Assembly (NCBI RefSeq): GCF_031679605.1
Contig: NZ_CP117522.1
Span: forward strand, 2,232,001 to 2,296,000
Direction: 5' to 3'
Origin: Streptomyces luomodiensis
Lineage (GTDB): Bacteria > Actinomycetota > Actinomycetes > Streptomycetales > Streptomycetaceae
DNA: 64,000 nt
Positions 1 through 7,812 of this stretch are shown one piece after another. The position numbers were made by a program, and so were the translations under genes. The notes under the pieces were generated by a model that did not search any database, had not been told where the DNA came from, and saw nothing but the letters and a program-made list of their open reading frames with translations. Position 1 is the stretch's first letter. Every line of letters starts with the position of its first letter.

Positions 1-540
1 TCTTCCTCAAGCGCTGTCTTCTTCGTCATGGAAATTGCCACTCGGCGCGTCCGTGTCCTGGACGTCACAGCCCGTCCCACCGACGCATGGGTCACTCAGC
101 TCGCACTCAACCTGCTCATGGACCTCGGCGACAGCACTGAGTGCTTCCGCTTCCTCATCCGGCACAGGGACAACAAGTTCACCGCCGCCTTCGCCGACAA
201 CGGCACAGCCGTCATCCCGACACCGCCGCAGAGCCCACGGTCCAACGCGTTCGCCGAACGATGGATACGCACAGCCCGCGCGGAATGCACCGACCGACTC
301 CTCATCACCGGCGAACGACACCTGTGTACGGTCCTCACCACGTACGCCGAGCACTACAACGCGGGACGGGCCCACCGCAGCCTCGACCTACGTGCTCCAG
401 ACGACGACCCGAACATCATCCCCCTGCCCGCCGCCACGGTCAGGCGCACGCAGATACTCGGCGGACTGCTCAACGAGTACCACACCACGCCACCTCGACC
501 GCCACACCATCCACAGGAAACGCCCAGCTCAGCAGCCTGA
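1..540 (+). pseudogene. IS integrase-core transposase, C-terminal part (runs off left edge)
   Basis: The frame carries the C-terminal half of a DDE/rve integrase-core transposase (IS3/IS481-like). FLIRHRDNKF contains the second catalytic aspartate region and NAFAERWIRTARAEC contains the catalytic glutamate. It reads in frame from the window edge, so the 5' part may lie outside. After the stop it ends in a non-coding tail, TGATCGGAATATTGACACCC, at 540-560. The same tail closes two other copies in this window (23.8-24.4 kb and 28.5-29.0 kb). Those copies start at about the same internal position, so this may also be a truncated derivative. Relative to active relatives the protein is short, and activity is unlikely. 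The exact IS family is inferred. Confidence 0.7.
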
Positions 541-563
541 TCGGAATATTGACACCCTTCAGG

Positions 564-967
564 CAGGTCAACCATCGGCTCCCTCGTCGAACGCTCCCCG
601 CTACCTGATGCTCGTCCACCTGCCCACCGGACACAGCACCATGGCTACGCGGACCGGCCTGATCAAGACCGTGAAGACCCTCCCCTCACACCTGATGCGG
701 TCCATCACCTGGGACCAGGTCTCGGAGATGGCCGCCCACCGCGCCTTCACCATCGCCGTCGACATCCCGGTCTACTTCTGCGCCCCGGCCAGCCCCTGGC
801 AGCGCGGCTCAAATGAGAACACCAACGGCCTGCTGGGACAGTACTTTCCCAAGGGCACCCGACCTGTCCGTTCACACCCGCGATGACCTGGACACCGTGG
901 CCGCAGAACTCAACAGCCGCCCACGCAAAACGCTCGGCTGGGAAACCCCAGCCGAGCGATTGGCTAA
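564..967 (+). pseudogene. IS30-family transposase, C-terminal fragment with frameshifts
   Basis: Translation over several frames gives the typical IS30 C-terminus: [11 protein letters not shown], then [20 protein letters not shown], then [17 protein letters not shown]. The frame breaks near 595 and again near 865, where an extra C in GGCACCCGACC shifts it. The last in-frame codons stop at the 3' boundary of the inverted group II intron at 967/968. The fragment directly abuts the end of the preceding IS fragment, so two IS remnants are fused end to end. It is non-functional: the N-terminal DNA-binding part and first catalytic Asp are missing. Confidence 0.75.
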
Positions 968-3515
968 GTCGGGTAGCCGGATCACGTTGCCGTGACCCGG
1001 CCCCCTCAGAACCGGACGTGCCAGTTATCCCGGCATCCGGCTCAAGCAAGCCACGTGGGCTTCGCAGGTCAGCAGGTTGTTGTGGTCCGTTTGCCGTCGC
1101 CCGCATGGTGCTGGCGGTGGCATTCGGAGTGCACGAGGCGAAGGTTGTTCCGTTCGTCCGAGCCGCCGTGTCGCCGGTAGGTGAAGTGATGCTTGTGGAG
1201 CATCTTCTTCGAAGCCGCGAACCAGTTGATCCACTCGCGTGGGCTGTCCGGTTCGTACTCGGCTCCGGCGATCAGCGCCTGCTTGCAGAGGGGGCAAAGC
1301 CCCTGCTGCCGGACCGCCAGGACAAGACTCGTCTTGTCCATCGGCGGTGGCGCCTTTCTGCGGCGACGGTCCTGCCAGTACTCGGCGAGTGCAGGGTCGT
1401 CCGGGGACGATCCGCCCTTGACGAGCTGGTGGCGGACGATACCAGTCCAGGAGAACTTGGGCAGGAAGGCGCCGCTGTCGCGGTCGCCGAAGACCCAACG
1501 GTCCTGCCTGGACGGGTGGAACCTGCCGAAGTACCGGTCCACAACCCAGTACCTCGACTTCTTGGGATGGCCTCGCCTGGCCCAGTTCCAGGTCAGGCGC
1601 CACATGTAGTGGTCCAGCGACGCAAACGTCGTCGTGGAGGACATCGCCCGGTAGTAGGCTGCCCAACCGCGAACGATTGGGACGAGCCTGCGCAGTACGG
1701 CCTCGACGTTGTTCCCGTGAAGGGCTTTCACCTCGGTCCGCAACCGCTCCCGGAGCCTCTTGCAGGCCGCCGTGCTCGGTTTGATGATCAGCTTGCCGCC
1801 CATCCGGCGGGCGGTGAAACCGAGGAAGTCGAACCCCTCGTCGAGGTGGACGACCTTGGTCTTCTCCTCGTTGAAGCGAAGACCTCTCGGCTTCAGCCAG
1901 TCCTCCAGCCGGGTCCTGACCTGGTGCACCTGGGCTTCGTCGTGGCAGAGCACCACGAAGTCGTCGGCGTACCTCACCAGCACGGGAGTGCCGGGGGACG
2001 CGCCAGGTTCTCGCCCGGCTTGCGCCACCCTGTATTGGCACCCTGCGGCCTGTTCCAACCCGTGCAGAGCGACATTCATCAGCAGCGGACTGATCACACC
2101 GCCTTGAGGAGTTCCCTCTTCCGTCGGTGCGAATCGACCCCGGTCGACCACTCCCGCCTTGAGCCAGCCCCGGATCAGGTCCCTGGCGGGGAACTGGCCG
2201 ATGGAGGACATCAGGTGGTCGTGGTCGATGCGGTCGAACGCCGCCGACAGGTCCGCGTCCAGCACCCACTGACGTTTCGAGGCCTTGCCCTTCACCGTCA
2301 GGAAGATCGCCATGATCGCGTCCTGGCAGCCGCGGCCGGGCCGGAAGCCGTAGGACCTCGGCTCGAACCGCGCTTCCCACTCGGGCTCCAGCGCGTTCTT
2401 CACGCGGGCCTGGAGCACCCGGTCACGGATGACCGGGATGCCGAGCGGTCGCTGTTTCCCGTTGCTCTTGGGAATGAATACTCGCTTGACTGGCCTGGCC
2501 TTCCAGGGCTGGGACGACCGATGGATCTCGGCTGCCAGCTTGCCCCTCGCCGCAGGGGTGAGGGCTCGCTCCCCGTCGATGCCGGCGGTCTTGCGACCAC
2601 TGCTCTGCTGCGTCACCCGCCTCACGCTGACCAGCGTGTTGCTCCGGCTCCGCAGCATGAGCTTCTGCAAGTTGCGGACCTTCTTCAGGTCCCCGTCCTG
2701 CGTCGCCTTGAAGATCCTCTGCCTCAGTCGCCGTACGTTCTCCTCGCACTCGGCCCAGTCGATGCCGTGCCAGTCGAGGGTGTCGTCCTCCGGTCCGTTC
2801 ACCGCAGCCGCCGAAGGCTCAGCCAAGACCGTGCCCCCCAATTCGCGCCTCCAGTACCTAACTTGTCCTTCGGTTCAGACGTCCTTGCAGCGGTGACTTC
2901 AAAGGCTCACCAGATCCACGTGGGCTCCCTTTCGGGCCGGGCCACCAGGGCCCGTATCCGGCGAGTTATACGGGAAGCGGGTGAAGGTCCCGTTCTCCCG
3001 GTTTCCTCTGGCCTTTCAGCCCACCGGCCTTCGCTTCTTGGATCATCCTTCTCCCGCCGGGGAGTTCAGCTCTCCTTGCGGTCGGCCTACCAGACTCTCC
3101 GCCTGGACCTCGACGGGGTTTCCACGTTCCGCACCAGTAAGACGCGGCTGGGGTGGGCGCCCCCTTTGCCCCGGGACCAACGGTGTCCTTCCCTTCAGGT
3201 ATCAGCCTCCTGAGGGGCGCTCGATGCCTCACAGCATCGGGTCCTGTGACCGCCGCTTGCATGCCATCGCGCGGTCTTGAAATCACGGGGCGTCGTCAGG
3301 GGTTCACTCACGTTCGCCCGTCCAGCCTTCCCCTCGCCTGTGACTCCTCGATGGCCGAGGCGTCCTTGGGCTTGAACGCTCAGCTTCACACCCCGCCGTT
3401 GCCAGCGACGCATGTGAGCGGGGGGACGGGCCTTGGACACTGGCCCGAAGTTCAGCCGATCGATACCCCCTTCACTTGGCTGTCCTTACTTACTTGGAGC
3501 GACCTCGTGTCGCAC
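968..3515 (-). mobile_element. Group II intron, copy A (2548 bp)
   Basis: On the minus strand the element starts GTGCG (3515) and ends in AC at 968, matching the GUGYG...AY boundaries of bacterial group II introns. Domain V is recognisable at about 1009-1043 (GAGCCGG...CCGGTTC with the catalytic AGC triad), followed by a domain VI hairpin. Domain IV holds the RT gene at 1069-2841. The roughly 670 bases at 2842-3515 are the 5' ribozyme domains and carry no gene. Copy B (4951-7498) has exactly the same length. The only difference I noticed is base 6 (A here, T there). The 5' exon is TTCTGAAACGATCAG, the end of the adjacent IS5 element. Confidence 0.9.
1069..2841 (-). CDS. ltrA: Group II intron reverse transcriptase/maturase with HNH endonuclease (copy A)
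   Basis: The 590-aa intron-encoded protein promotes splicing and retrohoming of its host intron. Domains in order: reverse transcriptase (about residues 60-340) with the active-site motif YADD near residue 292 and the QGGVISPLLMN motif just before it; maturase X domain (about 340-450) with the RGWAAYYR motif; and a C-terminal HNH endonuclease with CPLCKQAL, HKHHF and LVHSECHRQHH. The start is a TTG preceded by TGGAGGCG seven bases upstream. The predicted protein is identical to copy B at 5625-7397, suggesting very recent duplication or gene conversion. It looks intact and possibly active. Confidence 0.93.
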   Translation of the reverse strand: MGGTVLAEPSAAAVNGPEDDTLDWHGIDWAECEENVRRLRQRIFKATQDGDLKKVRNLQKLMLRSRSNTLVSVRRVTQQSSGRKTAGIDGERALTPAARGKLAAEIHRSSQPWKARPVKRVFIPKSNGKQRPLGIPVIRDRVLQARVKNALEPEWEARFEPRSYGFRPGRGCQDAIMAIFLTVKGKASKRQWVLDADLSAAFDRIDHDHLMSSIGQFPARDLIRGWLKAGVVDRGRFAPTEEGTPQGGVISPLLMNVALHGLEQAAGCQYRVAQAGREPGASPGTPVLVRYADDFVVLCHDEAQVHQVRTRLEDWLKPRGLRFNEEKTKVVHLDEGFDFLGFTARRMGGKLIIKPSTAACKRLRERLRTEVKALHGNNVEAVLRRLVPIVRGWAAYYRAMSSTTTFASLDHYMWRLTWNWARRGHPKKSRYWVVDRYFGRFHPSRQDRWVFGDRDSGAFLPKFSWTGIVRHQLVKGGSSPDDPALAEYWQDRRRRKAPPPMDKTSLVLAVRQQGLCPLCKQALIAGAEYEPDSPREWINWFAASKKMLHKHHFTYRRHGGSDERNNLRLVHSECHRQHHAGDGKRTTTTC

Positions 3516-4402
3516 CTGATCGTTTCAGAATGAGATCCGTAGGCGGCGGAGGCATATGAGGCTGCAAGCCAATTCGAGCAGTCCCTGATGGAGATCAGCG
3601 CGTCGCTCGTAGCGGATGCGGAGCCGTTTGAACTGGTGCAGCCAGGCGAACGCGCGCTCGACTACCCAACGAACCTTGCCCAGTCCGGAGCCGTGGGCGA
3701 CGCCGCGTCGGGCAATCACTGGTTTGATGCCGCGTCTCCACAGCAGGCGTCGGTACTTGTCGAAGTCGTAGCCCCGGTCCGCGTACAGGCGCCGAGGCTT
3801 GCGACGGGGGCGTCCCCGCACGCCCCGGATCGGCGGGACCGCGTCCAGCAGGGGTAGGAGCTGGGTGACATCGTGCCGGTTGCCGCCGGTGAGGGTGTCA
3901 ACGAGCGGGGTTCCATGTAGGTCGACGATCAGGTGGTGTTTGGAGCCAGGGCGGGCGCGGTCGACGGGCGACGGGCCGACGTGATCCCCCCTTTGAGAGC
4001 CCGGACATGCGAGCCGTCCACGGCGCAGTCCTCCAGATCCAACAGGTCGGCGCGGCGCAGCTCGCTCAGCAAGGCAGCGTGCAGACGTGGCCAGACGCCG
4101 GCCTCGGTCCAGTCCCGCAGCCGACGCCAGGCCGTCACCCCGGAACAGCCCACCGCCTCCGCCGGGACATCACGCCAGGCGACACCCGTCCGCAGCACGA
4201 ACAGGACGCCGGCGAGCGCCGTTCGGTCAGGAACACGCAACCGCCCCGGATGGCGACGCCGCCGCTCGGGAGTAGGCGGCAGCAGCGGAGCCACCCGCTC
4301 CCACAGATCGTCAGGGACAAGATCAGCACGCACTCCGGACACCCTGCCGACCAAGATCGCCGAGCACAAGACCTGCGGCTCACCTCGCGCTGAAGCGATC
4401 AA
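3516..4402 (-). mobile_element. IS5-family insertion sequence between the two introns
   Basis: The outer right end reads CTGATCGTTTCAG (3516-3528). A related sequence, TTGATCGCTTCAG, occurs in inverted orientation at about 4390-4402 upstream of the transposase. I take these as terminal inverted repeats. The right end abuts the first base of intron copy A exactly. Left-boundary precision is about 20 bp because the outermost bases could not be matched. A third, similar sequence (CTGAAACGATCAG preceded by CGGCTCACC) precedes intron copy B at 4938-4950. Confidence 0.65.
3525..4342 (-). CDS. IS5-family transposase in two overlapping frames (putative -1 frameshift)
   Basis: The first frame (to 3929) encodes the N-terminal DUF4096-like part, DLVPDDLWERVAPLLPP, and the first catalytic Asp in DCAVDGSHVRALKGG. 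The second frame continues with HVGPSPVDRARPGSKHH, LYADRGYDFDKYRRLL (second Asp) and VVERAFAWLHQFKRLRIRYE (Glu), ending in LRRLRISF. The switch lies at AAAGGGGGGATC (about 3986-3997, minus strand), and a -1 slip there restores a full-length DDE protein. Several IS5 subgroups use such frameshifting, so this may be programmed and not a mutation. A GTG start at 4342 is the best guess; no strong RBS is visible. Confidence 0.75.
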
Positions 4403-4418
4403 CAGACGTACGGCAAGC

Positions 4419-4766
4419 TCAGCAGGACGGCGCGCAGTGCCGTGTCGTCGGTGGACCGGCCAGGACATCGAAGCCGTATCCAATGGCTGCGAGCCCCGCG
4501 ACGGCCGCCACCAGTGCGATCGCGGTACGCCATCGGCCCCGTACAACGACGAAAACAGCCAGGGCAGCAGCGGTCCCGCTGAGCACCAGGACCGGCAGGC
4601 CCAGCCAGAGCACGTCCGGATTGGTCTCGCCCTCGAAACCGCCGAAGAGGGCCCTCCGGCCGTACGGAAGCCAGGCCGCGAAGCCCGCCAGGCAACCGAA
4701 TACTGCTGTCAGGCACCCCGCGGCGCCTATGGCGGCTTCACGCCGGGTCGTCTGTTCAGCTTCCAT
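4419..4766 (-). CDS. Small multi-pass membrane protein, C-terminus probably truncated
   Basis: This 115-aa protein has three likely transmembrane segments: around residues 11-33, 53-74 (WLGLPVLVLSGTAAALAVFV) and 80-100 (AIALVAAVAGLAAIGYGF). The last residues (PTTRHCAPSC) are Cys/Pro-rich and lie within 20 bases of the IS5 left end, so the natural C-terminus has probably been replaced by IS or flank sequence. No family was recognised. It is the only non-mobile gene trapped between the two inverted introns, and its upstream region (4767-4937) probably contains its promoter. Confidence 0.5.
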   Translation of the reverse strand: MEAEQTTRREAAIGAAGCLTAVFGCLAGFAAWLPYGRRALFGGFEGETNPDVLWLGLPVLVLSGTAAALAVFVVVRGRWRTAIALVAAVAGLAAIGYGFDVLAGPPTTRHCAPSC

Positions 4767-4950
4767 ATGATGAGAGACGCCTCGCAGTCACTGGAAAGTT
4801 CCGCTGACCCGGACGAGTCCGGCCCTGCGTCCGCGGCAGCAGGGCCACGCGCCCCCACAAGTCGGAAACGAAAGCAGCTCGCGCCCGGACGCCCTATCGA
4901 CCAGACTGTCGAGCCCAGCCCTACGGCTCACCGCATTCTGAAACGATCAG

Positions 4951-7498
4951 GTGCGTCACGAGGTCGCTCCAAGTAAGTAAGGACAGCCAAGTGAAGGGGG
5001 TATCGATCGGCTGAACTTCGGGCCAGTGTCCAAGGCCCGTCCCCCCGCTCACATGCGTCGCTGGCAACGGCGGGGTGTGAAGCTGAGCGTTCAAGCCCAA
5101 GGACGCCTCGGCCATCGAGGAGTCACAGGCGAGGGGAAGGCTGGACGGGCGAACGTGAGTGAACCCCTGACGACGCCCCGTGATTTCAAGACCGCGCGAT
5201 GGCATGCAAGCGGCGGTCACAGGACCCGATGCTGTGAGGCATCGAGCGCCCCTCAGGAGGCTGATACCTGAAGGGAAGGACACCGTTGGTCCCGGGGCAA
5301 AGGGGGCGCCCACCCCAGCCGCGTCTTACTGGTGCGGAACGTGGAAACCCCGTCGAGGTCCAGGCGGAGAGTCTGGTAGGCCGACCGCAAGGAGAGCTGA
5401 ACTCCCCGGCGGGAGAAGGATGATCCAAGAAGCGAAGGCCGGTGGGCTGAAAGGCCAGAGGAAACCGGGAGAACGGGACCTTCACCCGCTTCCCGTATAA
5501 CTCGCCGGATACGGGCCCTGGTGGCCCGGCCCGAAAGGGAGCCCACGTGGATCTGGTGAGCCTTTGAAGTCACCGCTGCAAGGACGTCTGAACCGAAGGA
5601 CAAGTTAGGTACTGGAGGCGCGAATTGGGGGGCACGGTCTTGGCTGAGCCTTCGGCGGCTGCGGTGAACGGACCGGAGGACGACACCCTCGACTGGCACG
5701 GCATCGACTGGGCCGAGTGCGAGGAGAACGTACGGCGACTGAGGCAGAGGATCTTCAAGGCGACGCAGGACGGGGACCTGAAGAAGGTCCGCAACTTGCA
5801 GAAGCTCATGCTGCGGAGCCGGAGCAACACGCTGGTCAGCGTGAGGCGGGTGACGCAGCAGAGCAGTGGTCGCAAGACCGCCGGCATCGACGGGGAGCGA
5901 GCCCTCACCCCTGCGGCGAGGGGCAAGCTGGCAGCCGAGATCCATCGGTCGTCCCAGCCCTGGAAGGCCAGGCCAGTCAAGCGAGTATTCATTCCCAAGA
6001 GCAACGGGAAACAGCGACCGCTCGGCATCCCGGTCATCCGTGACCGGGTGCTCCAGGCCCGCGTGAAGAACGCGCTGGAGCCCGAGTGGGAAGCGCGGTT
6101 CGAGCCGAGGTCCTACGGCTTCCGGCCCGGCCGCGGCTGCCAGGACGCGATCATGGCGATCTTCCTGACGGTGAAGGGCAAGGCCTCGAAACGTCAGTGG
6201 GTGCTGGACGCGGACCTGTCGGCGGCGTTCGACCGCATCGACCACGACCACCTGATGTCCTCCATCGGCCAGTTCCCCGCCAGGGACCTGATCCGGGGCT
6301 GGCTCAAGGCGGGAGTGGTCGACCGGGGTCGATTCGCACCGACGGAAGAGGGAACTCCTCAAGGCGGTGTGATCAGTCCGCTGCTGATGAATGTCGCTCT
6401 GCACGGGTTGGAACAGGCCGCAGGGTGCCAATACAGGGTGGCGCAAGCCGGGCGAGAACCTGGCGCGTCCCCCGGCACTCCCGTGCTGGTGAGGTACGCC
6501 GACGACTTCGTGGTGCTCTGCCACGACGAAGCCCAGGTGCACCAGGTCAGGACCCGGCTGGAGGACTGGCTGAAGCCGAGAGGTCTTCGCTTCAACGAGG
6601 AGAAGACCAAGGTCGTCCACCTCGACGAGGGGTTCGACTTCCTCGGTTTCACCGCCCGCCGGATGGGCGGCAAGCTGATCATCAAACCGAGCACGGCGGC
6701 CTGCAAGAGGCTCCGGGAGCGGTTGCGGACCGAGGTGAAAGCCCTTCACGGGAACAACGTCGAGGCCGTACTGCGCAGGCTCGTCCCAATCGTTCGCGGT
6801 TGGGCAGCCTACTACCGGGCGATGTCCTCCACGACGACGTTTGCGTCGCTGGACCACTACATGTGGCGCCTGACCTGGAACTGGGCCAGGCGAGGCCATC
6901 CCAAGAAGTCGAGGTACTGGGTTGTGGACCGGTACTTCGGCAGGTTCCACCCGTCCAGGCAGGACCGTTGGGTCTTCGGCGACCGCGACAGCGGCGCCTT
7001 CCTGCCCAAGTTCTCCTGGACTGGTATCGTCCGCCACCAGCTCGTCAAGGGCGGATCGTCCCCGGACGACCCTGCACTCGCCGAGTACTGGCAGGACCGT
7101 CGCCGCAGAAAGGCGCCACCGCCGATGGACAAGACGAGTCTTGTCCTGGCGGTCCGGCAGCAGGGGCTTTGCCCCCTCTGCAAGCAGGCGCTGATCGCCG
7201 GAGCCGAGTACGAACCGGACAGCCCACGCGAGTGGATCAACTGGTTCGCGGCTTCGAAGAAGATGCTCCACAAGCATCACTTCACCTACCGGCGACACGG
7301 CGGCTCGGACGAACGGAACAACCTTCGCCTCGTGCACTCCGAATGCCACCGCCAGCACCATGCGGGCGACGGCAAACGGACCACAACAACCTGCTGACCT
7401 GCGAAGCCCACGTGGCTTGCTTGAGCCGGATGCCGGGATAACTGGCACGTCCGGTTCTGAGGGGGCCGGGTCACGGCAACGTGATCCGGCTACCCGAC
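4951..7498 (+). mobile_element. Group II intron, copy B (2548 bp)
   Basis: The intron begins GTGCG at 4951, directly after the 5' exon CATTCTGAAACGATCAG, and ends CTACCCGAC at 7498. Domain V lies at about 7423-7457 and is followed by a domain VI hairpin. Bases 4951-5624 are the structured 5' domains (EBS-bearing domain I onward) with no gene. It is an inverted copy of 968-3515, of equal length. The 3' exon here is TAAGCTCCTGG; for copy A it is TTAGCCAATCG. The two copies therefore share 5' exon specificity but lie in different 3' flanks. Confidence 0.9.
5625..7397 (+). CDS. ltrA: Group II intron reverse transcriptase/maturase with HNH endonuclease (copy B)
   Basis: The 590-aa protein is the same as that of copy A: RT domain with QGGVISPLLMN and YADD, X domain, then a C-terminal HNH module with two Cys pairs (CPLC and SECHRQHH) and the HKHHF core. 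Start TTG at 5625 with the RBS-like TGGAGGCG. Expression would come from read-through of the interrupted locus or a promoter in the intron 5' region. Nothing in the reading frame suggests decay. Confidence 0.93.
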   Translation: MGGTVLAEPSAAAVNGPEDDTLDWHGIDWAECEENVRRLRQRIFKATQDGDLKKVRNLQKLMLRSRSNTLVSVRRVTQQSSGRKTAGIDGERALTPAARGKLAAEIHRSSQPWKARPVKRVFIPKSNGKQRPLGIPVIRDRVLQARVKNALEPEWEARFEPRSYGFRPGRGCQDAIMAIFLTVKGKASKRQWVLDADLSAAFDRIDHDHLMSSIGQFPARDLIRGWLKAGVVDRGRFAPTEEGTPQGGVISPLLMNVALHGLEQAAGCQYRVAQAGREPGASPGTPVLVRYADDFVVLCHDEAQVHQVRTRLEDWLKPRGLRFNEEKTKVVHLDEGFDFLGFTARRMGGKLIIKPSTAACKRLRERLRTEVKALHGNNVEAVLRRLVPIVRGWAAYYRAMSSTTTFASLDHYMWRLTWNWARRGHPKKSRYWVVDRYFGRFHPSRQDRWVFGDRDSGAFLPKFSWTGIVRHQLVKGGSSPDDPALAEYWQDRRRRKAPPPMDKTSLVLAVRQQGLCPLCKQALIAGAEYEPDSPREWINWFAASKKMLHKHHFTYRRHGGSDERNNLRLVHSECHRQHHAGDGKRTTTTC

Positions 7499-7812
7499 TA
7501 AGCTCCTGGCAACAGCCAGTTGATCAGCGGTGTTGCGACGACCCCTCGAATCTGCCCGTCCCAGCCTCCAGGTGTCCACGATCAAGGGGAGGCTTCACTG
7601 CCGCTTTCAAGGTGACCATGCGGGACCACGACACCAAGCGTCGCAAGCCTTAGCGCTGCCGAGTGAGCGCTTCAACCGTACTTTGACGCACGTTGCCTGG
7701 GGCCACGGATCGATCCGCAAGGGGCAGATCATCGTCCAGCGACGCATATCGGTTGTACACAAGGAGAGGATGTCCTACGGGAGCCGTCACGGACGCCTTC
7801 GGAGGAGAACTG
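7499..7812 (+). other. Intergenic stretch between intron B and the NB-ARC gene
   Basis: These 314 bases are the 3' exon side of intron B. Short open frames run through it, but none has a start with an RBS or a recognisable product. It presumably contains the promoter of the NB-ARC gene, whose RBS GGAGGAG is at 7801-7807. Confidence 0.5.

Noticed and set aside
883..3213. 776-aa open frame on the plus strand
   Set aside because: It is the antisense of the group II intron RT gene. The same frame reappears over copy B (5253-7448 minus). GC-rich third positions keep it open, and it has no protein motifs.
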